Positions 16,744-24,630 of a stretch of DNA of 51,956 nt are shown one piece after another (position 1 is the stretch's first letter; each line of letters begins with the position of its first letter). The stretch is from UBA3210 sp963648895. Lineage in GTDB: Bacteria; Bacillota_I; Bacilli_A; RFN20; CAG-449. Location: contig CAVJGK010000002.1 in NCBI GenBank assembly GCA_963648895.1, forward strand, positions 1 through 51,956, given 5' to 3'. The notes below the pieces were generated by a model. That model worked only from the letters and a program-made list of their open reading frames with translations. It made no database searches and had not been told where the DNA came from. The position numbers and the translations under genes are program-made.

Positions 16744-17973
16744 TTATTTATTCTTTTTTGCCATTTTTGCAGCAATCTTATCTTTTAAAGTCATCTTCTT
16801 TGAGGTTTCTTCAGTTGTAACTTCTTCAGAAGTTTCTTCAACTTCGACTTCTTCTACTACAGCAGGTTTTACTACTGGAGTTTCGCCATTTGAATAAATT
16901 CTTTCTTCTGATTCTCTATTGAATAAGAATACCTTATGAGGTTTTAATGTGAAATGAACATATCCTTCTTCATCTGGAGTAACAACTGTTGTTGCATCAA
17001 TAATGCTTCTTACAATTGCTGCTTCACTTCCTGGATGAGTGGAAACAATTGAACTATCTCTACCCATGACTTCAACAGATTTAATCTTTGATTTAAATGG
17101 TCCTTTTGGATCTAGAACAAATCCTTCAGGTCTAATACCCATATAAATTTCTTGATCTGGTGCGTCTTTTTCAAATACTGGAGTATCATCACCATCTAAG
17201 TAAACTTTTCCATCTTTTAATACACCTTTAAATACGTTGATTGGAGGTGTACCTAAGAATTTAGCAACGAATAAGTTAACTGGTGAATCATAAACTGTTT
17301 GAGGTACATCAACTTGTTGAATAACACCTTTTTTCATAACAACGATTAAGTCTGAAATACTCATAGCTTCTTCTTGGTCGTGAGTAACGAATACTGTTGT
17401 AACGTTTGTATCACGTTGAATTCTTCTAATTTCTTCACGAGTTTGAAGTCTTAATCTAGCGTCAAGGTTTGATAAAGGTTCATCAAGTAATAAGACGTTT
17501 GGATTTTTAACAATCGCTCTAGCAATAGCGACACGTTGTTGTTGACCACCTGATAATTCAGAAGGTTTTCTTTCAAGTAAATCATCAATTTGAACAAGTC
17601 TAGCTGCTTCAACAACTCTGTTCATAATTTCTGTTTTTGACATCTTTTGATTTTGTAAAGGGAACATAATGTTTTGCTTTACTGTCATGTGTGGATATAA
17701 AGCATAGTTTTGGAAAACTAAACCTACACCACGTTTTTCTGGTGGAAGATTTGTTACATCTTCTTCACCGAAATAGATGTGACCTGAACTTGGTTTTTGT
17801 AAACCACTCAACATATAAAGTGTTGTTGATTTACCACAACCAGAAGGACCAAGTAAGCCAATTAATTTGCCATCTGGAATTTCGTAGTTGAAATCATTGA
17901 CAGCGATAACTTCTGAGCCGTCTTTCTTTCTACTTGGAAATATTTTTGTTAAATGTTCAATTCTAACTTTCAT
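16744..17973 (-). CDS. MalK/MsmK/UgpC-type ABC ATPase, 409 aa
   Basis: This is the energising subunit of the importer. It has Walker A GPSGCGKST (42-50), the Q-loop, the ABC signature LSGGQQQRVAIARA, Walker B VLLLDEP, a switch histidine in VTHDQEEAMS and a C-terminal regulatory OB domain (MGIRPEGF). MsmK-type ATPases can serve several importers. After the usual end there is a tail of about 45 residues, first acidic (EEVEVEETSEEVTTEE) then strongly basic, which is not part of the normal MalK fold. The gene lies 15 bases after the anchored OB-like protein gene. Confidence 0.95.
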   Translation of the reverse strand: MKVRIEHLTKIFPSRKKDGSEVIAVNDFNYEIPDGKLIGLLGPSGCGKSTTLYMLSGLQKPSSGHIYFGEEDVTNLPPEKRGVGLVFQNYALYPHMTVKQNIMFPLQNQKMSKTEIMNRVVEAARLVQIDDLLERKPSELSGGQQQRVAIARAIVKNPNVLLLDEPLSNLDARLRLQTREEIRRIQRDTNVTTVFVTHDQEEAMSISDLIVVMKKGVIQQVDVPQTVYDSPVNLFVAKFLGTPPINVFKGVLKDGKVYLDGDDTPVFEKDAPDQEIYMGIRPEGFVLDPKGPFKSKIKSVEVMGRDSSIVSTHPGSEAAIVRSIIDATTVVTPDEEGYVHFTLKPHKVFLFNRESEERIYSNGETPVVKPAVVEEVEVEETSEEVTTEETSKKMTLKDKIAAKMAKKNK

Positions 17974-17988
17974 TTTAACTTCTCCCTA

Positions 17989-18927
17989 TTATTTTGAATT
18001 GTATGTATATAAAGTTTTGTAACTAACGTTTTTAGTAAGCGTTCCATATGCTGTTAATGTTTTTCCAACGAATACTTGAAGTTTATCATTAGTAATAGTT
18101 GATGAATCACCATTTAAAACATCATATTGAGAATCAGTAACTTTTGTTGTATCAATTTTAGCGTTGTAGATTTCAAATAGTTTCTTTTCATCTTCGACAC
18201 CATCTGTTTCTAATCTAACAATCAATGATACTTTATTACTTGAATCAACAAGTCTTGAGACTGATTTAACAACTCCTTTTACTGTATAGTACTCAGTAGT
18301 TGTTTCCCCGTAATTTAATCCTTCCCATGTTGCTTTAATATCAACATCGCTTGTAGATTTAGCGCCTTCTACTTCTTGATCAACTCCAACAACATATGTT
18401 GTTCCTTTTGGAGTTTCCATTCTTCCATAATAGCCATCAAGTATTGAATAGCTAACAAATGTATTATTTGAATCTGTAATGATTGTATATAATAAATCCG
18501 CTGTTGTTAAAGTATAGTTTTGATAGATATCATTTTCTAATTCTTCATAAGCATTTCCGCTTGATTTTAATTTGTTAATAAAATCCAAAACATCTTTTTG
18601 TTGACCATAATATTCAACCTTGAATTGTTCATTCTTGTCATTATATCCTTCCATAGAGATAAGTGGGATAGTAATTGTTTTATTACTAAACTTACTGGAT
18701 GGATCTTTAATAATTTCAAGATCACAGTTAACTCTTCTAATGTCTAATGAAGAAACTTTAAATTCATCACTTAGTTTTTCATTAACAATTTCAGTTAATT
18801 TTGATTCTAATTTCTTTTCAGTGTTTTTCGCTTGTACTGTTTGAGGAATACCTTCGCACATTGCCCATACAACCCCGACAATTGCGATTCCTCCGATTAT
18901 TATAGCGCCCAAAACTCTTTCTTGCAT
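17989..18927 (-). CDS. Membrane-anchored OB-like protein, first gene of the nuclease/ABC operon, 312 aa
   Basis: I do not recognise the family. One N-terminal membrane helix (GAIIIGGIAIVGVVWAM) is followed by an extracytoplasmic domain. The C-terminal part (YYTVKGVVKSVSRLVDSS to YGTLTKNV) has the KGVV and VGKTLTAYGTL pattern of OB-like segments also seen in the two downstream lipoproteins, so these may bind a common ligand. A longer frame starts at 18945, but the ATG at 18927 has AAAGGGG 5 bases before it and is preferred. The promoter at 18978-19006 makes this the first gene of the operon. Confidence 0.7.
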   Translation of the reverse strand: MQERVLGAIIIGGIAIVGVVWAMCEGIPQTVQAKNTEKKLESKLTEIVNEKLSDEFKVSSLDIRRVNCDLEIIKDPSSKFSNKTITIPLISMEGYNDKNEQFKVEYYGQQKDVLDFINKLKSSGNAYEELENDIYQNYTLTTADLLYTIITDSNNTFVSYSILDGYYGRMETPKGTTYVVGVDQEVEGAKSTSDVDIKATWEGLNYGETTTEYYTVKGVVKSVSRLVDSSNKVSLIVRLETDGVEDEKKLFEIYNAKIDTTKVTDSQYDVLNGDSSTITNDKLQVFVGKTLTAYGTLTKNVSYKTLYTYNSK

Positions 18928-18946
18928 AATTTCCCCTTTCACCATA

Positions 18947-18972
18947 ATAGCGAAATATATATTATTTGCTAT
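18947..18972. promoter_or_regulatory. Imperfect inverted repeat at the operon transcription start
   Basis: The arms ATAGC-AAAT and ATTTGCTAT (one unpaired base) surround an AT-rich centre. They lie between the -10 box at 18978 and the ribosome binding site. This could be a repressor operator or a 5' leader hairpin. Confidence 0.4.
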
Positions 18973-18977
18973 CTATA

Positions 18978-19006
18978 ATTATAATAATTATAATTAACTA
19001 TTTCAA
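18978..19006 (-). promoter_or_regulatory. Promoter of the nuclease/ABC operon
   Basis: TTGAAA (19001-19006) and TATAAT (18978-18983) are separated by exactly 17 bases. The -35 box overlaps the stop codon of the preceding RDD gene. The predicted start near 18971 gives a short leader containing the inverted repeat at 18947-18972. Confidence 0.65.
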
Positions 19007-19830
19007 TATATTATTTTTTTAGCCTTGTCTTCTTTTACAGCATCTTTACATTTTGCTGCATTTAAATCTTCAATATTTTTGTAATAGACTTGGCAATTAT
19101 TATCAACAGGTTTCATTTTACCAATGTAATCTGATAATAATCTTTGATCTTTGCTTAAGAATAACATCAGTATATTGATAATTGGTACACCTAGAACAAA
19201 TACACATCCTATGACAACCAAACCTGTTTGATATATTATTAATAAAACTCCCGTATAAGGTATAACTGTATTAACTATTATTTTTCCAAATAAGAATTTA
19301 ACAGTCAGATTCTTCATTGATATATCTAAATCATCTTCATTGACATATCCTATACCAAATAAGTATTTGCCAAGCGACCTACCGTGTTTAAAAAATATTG
19401 GCATAATATATTCATATATCAATAAACTTACTAATAATGCGCTGGAAGTGATAATTATTGGTCCTAGATTCATCTTGTAATAATTATCTTTAAATGTTTG
19501 ATCACTAGTTAGAGCTTTAATTCTTGCATTAGCTTCATCTTGGGTTAAAGACTTATCTTCTGTACAAATGATATACGTCTTTCCATTGTAAGTAATGTTT
19601 CCATCATCACTAGGGATATAAACTCCATAATCAATTTGCGCTTGATATACGGCATTATAATATTTATCATAGTTATAAATTTTACTAACCAAAAAAGCAA
19701 TTCCCGTCGCTAAAACAATCACCAAGATTGCATCGATTACCATCGCGGCAAATCGCTTAACCATTGGCGGTCTTTTAGGAACATATATGGAATTGTAATT
19801 AACGTTTTTATTATTAGTATGCGAATCCAT
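19003..19830 (-). CDS. RDD-family membrane protein (second copy), 275 aa
   Basis: RDD-family membrane proteins have an arginine and two aspartates in their helices and have poorly known functions, some in ion homeostasis. Here the first helix region reads MVKRFAAMVIDAILVIVLAT, with the R and D expected of the family. An extracytoplasmic insertion (about residues 50-110) separates it from the other helices, and HGRSLGKYLFGI is the typical second motif. It begins 2 bases after the upstream RDD gene. The gene ends with TGA, which shows TGA is a stop in this organism. Confidence 0.83.
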   Translation of the reverse strand: MDSHTNNKNVNYNSIYVPKRPPMVKRFAAMVIDAILVIVLATGIAFLVSKIYNYDKYYNAVYQAQIDYGVYIPSDDGNITYNGKTYIICTEDKSLTQDEANARIKALTSDQTFKDNYYKMNLGPIIITSSALLVSLLIYEYIMPIFFKHGRSLGKYLFGIGYVNEDDLDISMKNLTVKFLFGKIIVNTVIPYTGVLLIIYQTGLVVIGCVFVLGVPIINILMLFLSKDQRLLSDYIGKMKPVDNNCQVYYKNIEDLNAAKCKDAVKEDKAKKIIY

Positions 19831-19832
19831 GA

Positions 19833-20918
19833 TTAATCCTTATTCTCTTTATCATTGCTTTCTTTATTATCAGTGTTAATATTTGGTGTTTCCCCTACAC
19901 CTTCATTATATGAATTTTGGTTATAACTTGTAAAGTTTTCTTTTGTTTCGTCACTTTTTTCTTCTTTTAATCCATCATCAAAAACGATGGTGATATCATC
20001 ACTAGGATTATCATTTTTCATTTCTGCATATGAATTGCAAACAACTAATGTACCTGCAATCATATCGTGAACTGTTTGACGTTTTGGTGAGAAAATCATT
20101 ACACCAATTTGAATTAAAATAGAAATTCCAAATGTGAATATACCGAAAACTACGCATAATAAAGCAAAGAAGACAAATCTAATAAATAATTTAAATTTAG
20201 ATGCATTCGCGCCTGTTTTTGCATCAACAATACGCATTTGTAATACTTTCTTACCAACCGTTGTTCCATCTTTAAAAATCATTGGGAATAATAAGAATGT
20301 AATTAATGTTGCAGGTATTGCACTTATAATATAAATAAGTCTAATATATGAATTTAATTTTGTGGATAATTGATTGATTTTTGTATCTTTTGATAAGAAA
20401 TCTTCTGCAGCAGAAGTTAAACATGTTTTAAAATAAGAAGTAATATTTGCTTCAATTGATCCATCACTATCAGTCGCATGAGTATAAGTATCATTTGCTG
20501 CATCATAAATAAAATATGGTGTTTCTAATCCATTGCCATCACCATCGACATAGATATCAGATTTAACTCTATATAATTCTAAGAAAGACTCAGATGTATA
20601 TTTTGTTTTTAATTCATCAGAATCAGTTAAATTATTTGAAGAAATATGTTCATAGAAATATTTTAAATTATTTTCATAATCACTAGCTTGATATGATAAA
20701 GTTCCATTTTCTGTATAATAAGTAAATAACTTAGTATCTGTTAATCTAGTATTATAATCATTTAATAATGTAGGATAATCAGTTGTAGCATTAATAATTG
20801 GAGTCATTACAAAAGAAACTGTTATAAAAAACAAAGAAATAAAAATTATAAAATCAAGAATCATTGAACACAATCTTCTAAAGATGCTTACTCTTTTTAG
20901 ATTTACACTTTGTTTCAT
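19833..20918 (-). CDS. RDD-family membrane protein (first copy), 361 aa
   Basis: The N-terminal helix region RLCSMILDFIIFISLFFITV and the later DGTTVGKKVLQMRIVD are RDD-family blocks. A long extracytoplasmic segment (about residues 45-185) includes VDGDGNGLETPYF, and there is a hydrophilic cytoplasmic tail of about 70 residues. It is a diverged paralogue of the next gene. An ATG at 20933 lies inside the ribosome binding site GGAGG (20927-20931), so the ATG at 20918, 8 bases after that site, is the better start. The function in this context is unknown; location next to an importer operon is the only clue. Confidence 0.83.
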   Translation of the reverse strand: MKQSVNLKRVSIFRRLCSMILDFIIFISLFFITVSFVMTPIINATTDYPTLLNDYNTRLTDTKLFTYYTENGTLSYQASDYENNLKYFYEHISSNNLTDSDELKTKYTSESFLELYRVKSDIYVDGDGNGLETPYFIYDAANDTYTHATDSDGSIEANITSYFKTCLTSAAEDFLSKDTKINQLSTKLNSYIRLIYIISAIPATLITFLLFPMIFKDGTTVGKKVLQMRIVDAKTGANASKFKLFIRFVFFALLCVVFGIFTFGISILIQIGVMIFSPKRQTVHDMIAGTLVVCNSYAEMKNDNPSDDITIVFDDGLKEEKSDETKENFTSYNQNSYNEGVGETPNINTDNKESNDKENKD

Positions 20919-20947
20919 GTTCTTTTCCTCCATAGTTAAGTGATATT

Positions 20948-20976
20948 ATTATCTCATAGAGATAAACATATTGCAA
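20948..20976 (-). promoter_or_regulatory. Promoter of the RDD gene pair
   Basis: TTGCAA (20971-20976) and GATAAT (20948-20953) are 17 bases apart, with TG one base before the -10 box. From 20977 to 21065 I see only AT-rich sequence. Confidence 0.55.
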
Positions 20977-21065
20977 CATCGAAAAAATAAATATTTGGTT
21001 AAAAATTGCATATAAAATATATATTTTAAACTTTAAATGAAATATAAAAATATAAATTAAAGCAC

Positions 21066-21089
21066 AAAAAAACCTGGTTATGAACCAGG
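21066..21089 (-). terminator. Terminator after tRNA-Lys
   Basis: A 7-bp stem (CCTGGTT / AACCAGG) with a 3-base loop is followed by seven T on the minus strand, 14 bases after the tRNA CCA end. Confidence 0.85.
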
Positions 21090-21102
21090 CATAATTTCAA
21101 GA

Positions 21103-21178
21103 TGGTGCGCCTCCGGAGACTCGAACTCCGGGCCCACTGATTAAGAGTCAGTTGCTCTACCAACTGAGCTAGAGGCGC
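21103..21178 (-). tRNA. tRNA-Lys (anticodon CTT)
   Basis: A 76-base cloverleaf is readable on the minus strand. The acceptor stem GCGCCTC pairs with GAGGCGC. The D arm contains AGCTCAGTTGGTAGAGC, the anticodon loop is ACTCTTAAT with anticodon CTT, and the T arm contains GTTCGAG. The discriminator base is A and CCA is encoded. It has its own promoter (21190-21218) and terminator (21066-21089), so it is a single-gene transcript. Confidence 0.96.
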
Positions 21179-21189
21179 ATTGCTTATGT

Positions 21190-21218
21190 ATAATATAATA
21201 AATTGATAAATATTTCAA
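21190..21218 (-). promoter_or_regulatory. Promoter of tRNA-Lys
   Basis: TTGAAA (21213-21218) and TATTAT (21190-21195) are 17 bases apart, about 12 bases upstream of the mature tRNA 5' end. Confidence 0.6.
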
Positions 21219-21250
21219 GAATTTAATTAAAGATTTTGCATTTTGGAAGC

Positions 21251-21274
21251 AAAAAGCAAGCCATTGGCTTGCTT
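21251..21274 (-). terminator. Terminator overlapping the udk stop codon
   Basis: A 9-bp stem (AAGCAAGCC / GGCTTGCTT) with a 3-base loop is followed by five T on the minus strand. The udk stop codon lies within the upstream arm. Confidence 0.8.
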
Positions 21275-21899
21275 ATTTGTTTTCCGCTAAAACAGATTTA
21301 ATTTTTTGAATAATAATGTCTGTTGCGACATTATGTTCATAATCGTTAGGAATAATAACATCTGCATATCTCTTTGTTGGTGAAACAAATAAATGATGCA
21401 TTGGTTTAACTGTTGTTAAATATTGATTGATAATATTTTCAAAAGATCTACCTCTTTCGACCATATCTCTTTGGATACGTCTAATAAGTCTTAAATCCAT
21501 ATCGCATTCAACATAGATTTTAATATCGGCTAAATCTCTAATTCTTGCGTCTTCTAAAATTAAAATACCATCAAGAAGAATAACTTTTGCAGGATCAATT
21601 TTCTCTGTCTTTGAACTTCTTGTTTGTTCTACAAAGTCATAGATAGGTTTATCAATAGATTGGCCATTAATAAGCATTTGTAAGTGTTTGACTAATAAAT
21701 CATTTTCTAATGAAGATGGATGATCATAATTGGTCTTTCTTCTTTCTTCACGTGATAAATGAGATTGGTCTTTATAGTAATCATCGTGTTTAATAACTAC
21801 TACATCTTCATCAATGAAAGCGTGTTTGATTTCTTCAATAACTGTGGTTTTTCCGCTGGCAGATCCACCTGCAACTGCGATAATAATAGGTTTACTCAT
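21273..21899 (-). CDS. udk: Uridine kinase
   Basis: Phosphorylates uridine and cytidine to UMP and CMP in pyrimidine salvage. The P-loop GGSASGKTT is near residue 10, followed by HDDYYKDQ and NYDHPSS, both typical of the family, and RRIQRDMVERGR in the lid region. The preferred ATG at 21899 (208 aa, the usual size) has GGGGAGA about 9 bases upstream. A longer frame to 21950 adds 17 residues with no ribosome site. A salvage kinase fits a cell that takes up nucleosides, in line with the surface nuclease operon downstream. Confidence 0.95.
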   Translation of the reverse strand: MSKPIIIAVAGGSASGKTTVIEEIKHAFIDEDVVVIKHDDYYKDQSHLSREERRKTNYDHPSSLENDLLVKHLQMLINGQSIDKPIYDFVEQTRSSKTEKIDPAKVILLDGILILEDARIRDLADIKIYVECDMDLRLIRRIQRDMVERGRSFENIINQYLTTVKPMHHLFVSPTKRYADVIIPNDYEHNVATDIIIQKIKSVLAENK

Positions 21900-21976
21900 A
21901 AAATAAATCTCCCCGTTAGTTATTATATATGCTATGAATAATAAATACATTAAAAATATTAAGTTTTACATAAAAC

Positions 21977-22001
21977 AAAAAGAAGGGCACAAACCCTTCT
22001 T
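21977..22001 (-). terminator. Terminator of the ribosomal protein operon
   Basis: An 8-bp stem (AAGAAGGG / CCCTTCTT) with a 6-base loop is followed by five T on the minus strand, 15 bases after the rplQ stop. It ends the S10-spc-alpha transcript. Confidence 0.85.
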
Positions 22002-22016
22002 AAAATGTTAATTAAA

Positions 22017-22421
22017 TTATTTAACAAAAGAGACAATGCACATAGGAGCGTTATCGCCACGTCTATTTGCAATTTTTAAAACTCTTGTATAACCGCCGTT
22101 ACGATCTTTATAAGATGGTGCGATTTCTTCAAATAATTTCTTTAAAGCTGTAACGTGATTTGCTTCATCAGCCCAAACATCACGAATTTTAGCTGCTGCA
22201 AGTCTTCTTGAGTTTAAGCTACCTTCTTTACCGTAAGTAACTAATCTATCAGCATATGCTTTTAAATCACGTGCTGTTGCAGCTGTACAAGTAACACTAC
22301 CTTTGACAATTAAGTCTGTAGCAAGTGTTCTTAACATTGATTCATATTTGCTTTTAGTATAAGCAGCTTTACATCTTACGCCGCCTTTACCATGAACATT
22401 TTTACGTCCTTGAGTTTTCAT
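22017..22421 (-). CDS. rplQ: 50S ribosomal protein L17
   Basis: A large-subunit protein that sits near the peptide exit tunnel. The 134-aa sequence has the expected internal segment SRRLAAAKIRDVWADEA and ends GDNAPMCIVSFVK. The N-terminus, GRKNVHGKGGVRCKAAYT, differs from the usual RKLGRTSAHRKA start and is somewhat diverged. It is the last gene of the alpha operon, 18 bases after rpoA, its normal position. Confidence 0.93.
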   Translation of the reverse strand: MKTQGRKNVHGKGGVRCKAAYTKSKYESMLRTLATDLIVKGSVTCTAATARDLKAYADRLVTYGKEGSLNSRRLAAAKIRDVWADEANHVTALKKLFEEIAPSYKDRNGGYTRVLKIANRRGDNAPMCIVSFVK

Positions 22422-22439
22422 GAGTTAACCTCTACCTCC

Positions 22440-23396
22440 CTATTCGTATTCTCTGAAGCCAAGACCAAGTGATTGTAATTTTTCTTTAACTTCTTTGAGT
22501 GATTTTTTACCAAGATTTCTGATTTTCATCATATCTTCTTCTGTCTTTTGTGTTAATTCCATAACTGTAGCAATATTTGCTCTCTTTAAGCAGTTTTGGG
22601 AACGTTGAGATAAGACTAAATCATCAATTGGCATATCTTGATATTGATTCTTTGGTTCTTCTTTTGCTTCAGCAAGTACATCTTCAGAAGTTGCAATTTC
22701 ACTTAAGTTGACGAATAAATCAAAGTGTGAGACTAAGATTTTTGCTGCTAATGCAATAGCGTCATGTGGTAACATAGAACCATTTGTTTGAATATTAATT
22801 GTGAGCTTGTCATAATTGTTGTCATGACCAACTCTTGTTTGTTCTACTTCGTAAGAACATTTAATGATTGGAGAATAATTTGAATCAGTTGGAATAACAC
22901 CGATTGGGAAATCAGCATTTAATTTTTTATTTCCTTCTGATGTAACATAACCTCTGCCATTTCTGACAAAGATTGTCATGCAAAGTTTTCCACCTTCTTG
23001 AACATGAGCTAAGACTAAGTCTTTGTTAATGATTTCAACGCCTGTTGGGCAGTGGATATCTTCTGCAGTAACTTCTTTAGCTTCGTCGACATATAAAGTT
23101 AATTTATATGATTGTTCACTATCATCAGCAATCTTTAAAACTAAGTTCTTAAGAGCTAATACGATAGAAGTAACATCTTCTTCGACGCCTTCTAAAGAGG
23201 AGAATTCGTGACGTGCGCCTTCAACTTCAATTGCATAAACACTTGCACCAGGTAAAGATGAAAGAAGAACTCTTCTTAATGCGTTACCTAATGTTAAACC
23301 GAAGCCTCTTTCTAAAGGTTCGATTACAAAGTGACCTTCAAAATTGTTAGTATTGTAAGTTGCAATTTTAAATTCTGGTTTTTCAAATTTTTTCAT
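22440..23396 (-). CDS. rpoA: RNA polymerase alpha subunit
   Basis: The 318-aa alpha subunit nucleates RNA polymerase assembly and contacts activators and UP elements. The N-terminal domain contains GFGLTLGNALRRVLLSSLPG, and the C-terminal domain has LVLSQRSQNCLKRANI and IRNLGKKSLKEVKEKL, the helix-hairpin-helix that binds UP elements. The length is normal. It is in the conserved rpsM-rpsK-rpoA-rplQ order. Confidence 0.98.
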   Translation of the reverse strand: MKKFEKPEFKIATYNTNNFEGHFVIEPLERGFGLTLGNALRRVLLSSLPGASVYAIEVEGARHEFSSLEGVEEDVTSIVLALKNLVLKIADDSEQSYKLTLYVDEAKEVTAEDIHCPTGVEIINKDLVLAHVQEGGKLCMTIFVRNGRGYVTSEGNKKLNADFPIGVIPTDSNYSPIIKCSYEVEQTRVGHDNNYDKLTINIQTNGSMLPHDAIALAAKILVSHFDLFVNLSEIATSEDVLAEAKEEPKNQYQDMPIDDLVLSQRSQNCLKRANIATVMELTQKTEEDMMKIRNLGKKSLKEVKEKLQSLGLGFREYE

Positions 23397-23443
23397 AGCG
23401 TTCCTCCCGATTATTCAAATTTGATTGTTAGTATATTCACGAA

Positions 23444-23839
23444 CTAACCACGTGGACGCTTTGGTGGGCGGCAACCATTATGAGGAATTGGAGTTGTATC
23501 AGTAATGGTTTGAATTTGTAAACCTGCTGCTTGAAGTGATCTTAATGCAGATTCTCTACCTGGGCCTGGACCTTTGACTTCAACGTCAATTGTCTTTAAG
23601 CCTTGGTCTAATGCAACTTTTGCGCAAGCTTCTGCTGCTAATTGTGCTGCAAATGGTGTTGATTTTTTAGCACCTTTGAAACCTAATGCACCAGCGCTTG
23701 ACCATGCTACTGCGTTACCTGCTTCATCAGTAATTGTAACGATTGTGTTGTTGAATGTTGAGTGAATGTGAGCGACACCTTTTGTATAAGCTCTTTTAAT
23801 TTTCTTTTTACGAGCTGTTGGTTTTTTAGTATTTGCCAT
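23444..23839 (-). CDS. rpsK: 30S ribosomal protein S11
   Basis: A platform protein of the small subunit that binds 16S rRNA near the mRNA exit. The 131-aa sequence has the family blocks AHIHSTFNNTIVTITD and GPGPGRESALRSLQAAGL, and ends HNGCRPPKRPRG. It follows rpsM by 15 bases in the alpha operon. Confidence 0.98.
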   Translation of the reverse strand: MANTKKPTARKKKIKRAYTKGVAHIHSTFNNTIVTITDEAGNAVAWSSAGALGFKGAKKSTPFAAQLAAEACAKVALDQGLKTIDVEVKGPGPGRESALRSLQAAGLQIQTITDTTPIPHNGCRPPKRPRG

Positions 23840-23854
23840 TTTTATTCCCTCCTA

Positions 23855-24229
23855 TTACTTAGTTGCTACTTTCTTATTAGCAATAGTCTTTCTTGGGCCT
23901 TTACATGTACGAGCGTTGTTCTTTGTAGTTTGGCCACGGCATGGTAAACCACGTCTATGTCTAATACCACGGTAACAACCGATTTCTTGTAATCTCTTAA
24001 TGTTTAAAGCTACTTCTCTACGAAGATCACCTTCTGTTTTGACTTTGCTTAATTCATTTCTAATAGCAGTCATTTGTTCTTCTGTTAAATCTTTAACTCT
24101 AATTGTTGCGTCAACATTAGCATCAGCGCAAGCTTTCTTTGCTGTGTTAATACCAACACCATAAATATAAGTTAATGAATATGCGACTTGTTTGTCGTTT
24201 GGAATATCTACACCTAAAATACGTGCCAT
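23855..24229 (-). CDS. rpsM: 30S ribosomal protein S13
   Basis: A head protein of the small subunit that forms bridges to the 50S and contacts P-site tRNA through its basic C-terminus. It is 124 aa, beginning MARILGVDIPNDKQVAYSLT, with YRGIRHRRGLPCRGQTTKNN towards the end. The usual order rpmJ-rpsM-rpsK is kept. Confidence 0.98.
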   Translation of the reverse strand: MARILGVDIPNDKQVAYSLTYIYGVGINTAKKACADANVDATIRVKDLTEEQMTAIRNELSKVKTEGDLRREVALNIKRLQEIGCYRGIRHRRGLPCRGQTTKNNARTCKGPRKTIANKKVATK

Positions 24230-24250
24230 ATTTCTAAATTCCTCCTAAAA

Positions 24251-24364
24251 TTAACCTTGTCTTTGCTTGTGCTTTGGGTTGATACAGATGACCATGACAC
24301 GGCCTTTTCTTCTGATAACCTTGCACTTGTCGCAAATTGGTTTTACTGAAGGTCTAACTTTCAT
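24251..24364 (-). CDS. rpmJ: 50S ribosomal protein L36, 37 aa
   Basis: This short gene fills the space between infA and rpsM. The protein begins MKVRPSVKPICDKCKVIRRK and ends KHKQRQG. The zinc ligands C11, C14, C27 and H32 are all present, so it is the zinc-binding type. An AGGAGGAAAAA site precedes the ATG at 24364. Confidence 0.96.
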   Translation of the reverse strand: MKVRPSVKPICDKCKVIRRKGRVMVICINPKHKQRQG

Positions 24365-24408
24365 AAATTTTTCCTCCTAAATAACTAGTTTTATGTTCTA
24401 GCCGATAC

Positions 24409-24627
24409 CTATTTGTATCTAAATGTTATTCTTCCACGTGTTAAATCATATGGTGAAATTTCTACTGTAACTCTATCACCTGGTAAGATGCGAATGTAAT
24501 TCATACGGATTTTACCAGAAACGTGGGCGAGAATTACCACACCATTTTCTAGTCTGACATTAAACATTGCGTTTGGTAATGTTTCGACTACGACAGCTTC
24601 GACTTCTATGACGTCAGTTTTTGCCAT
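24409..24627 (-). CDS. infA: Translation initiation factor IF-1
   Basis: A 72-aa single OB-fold protein that binds the ribosomal A site during initiation. The sequence has EAVVVETLPNAMFNVRLENG and ends VEISPYDLTRGRITFRYK, as expected. It lies between map (3-base gap) and rpmJ, the standard Firmicutes order. Confidence 0.97.
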   Translation of the reverse strand: MAKTDVIEVEAVVVETLPNAMFNVRLENGVVILAHVSGKIRMNYIRILPGDRVTVEISPYDLTRGRITFRYK

Positions 24628-24630
24628 TCT

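Noticed and set aside
9835..18945. AAAGGGGA ribosome sites as a special signal of the nuclease operon
   Set aside because: The same variant occurs before rpsN, fusA and other household genes, so it is a general ribosome binding site of this genome.
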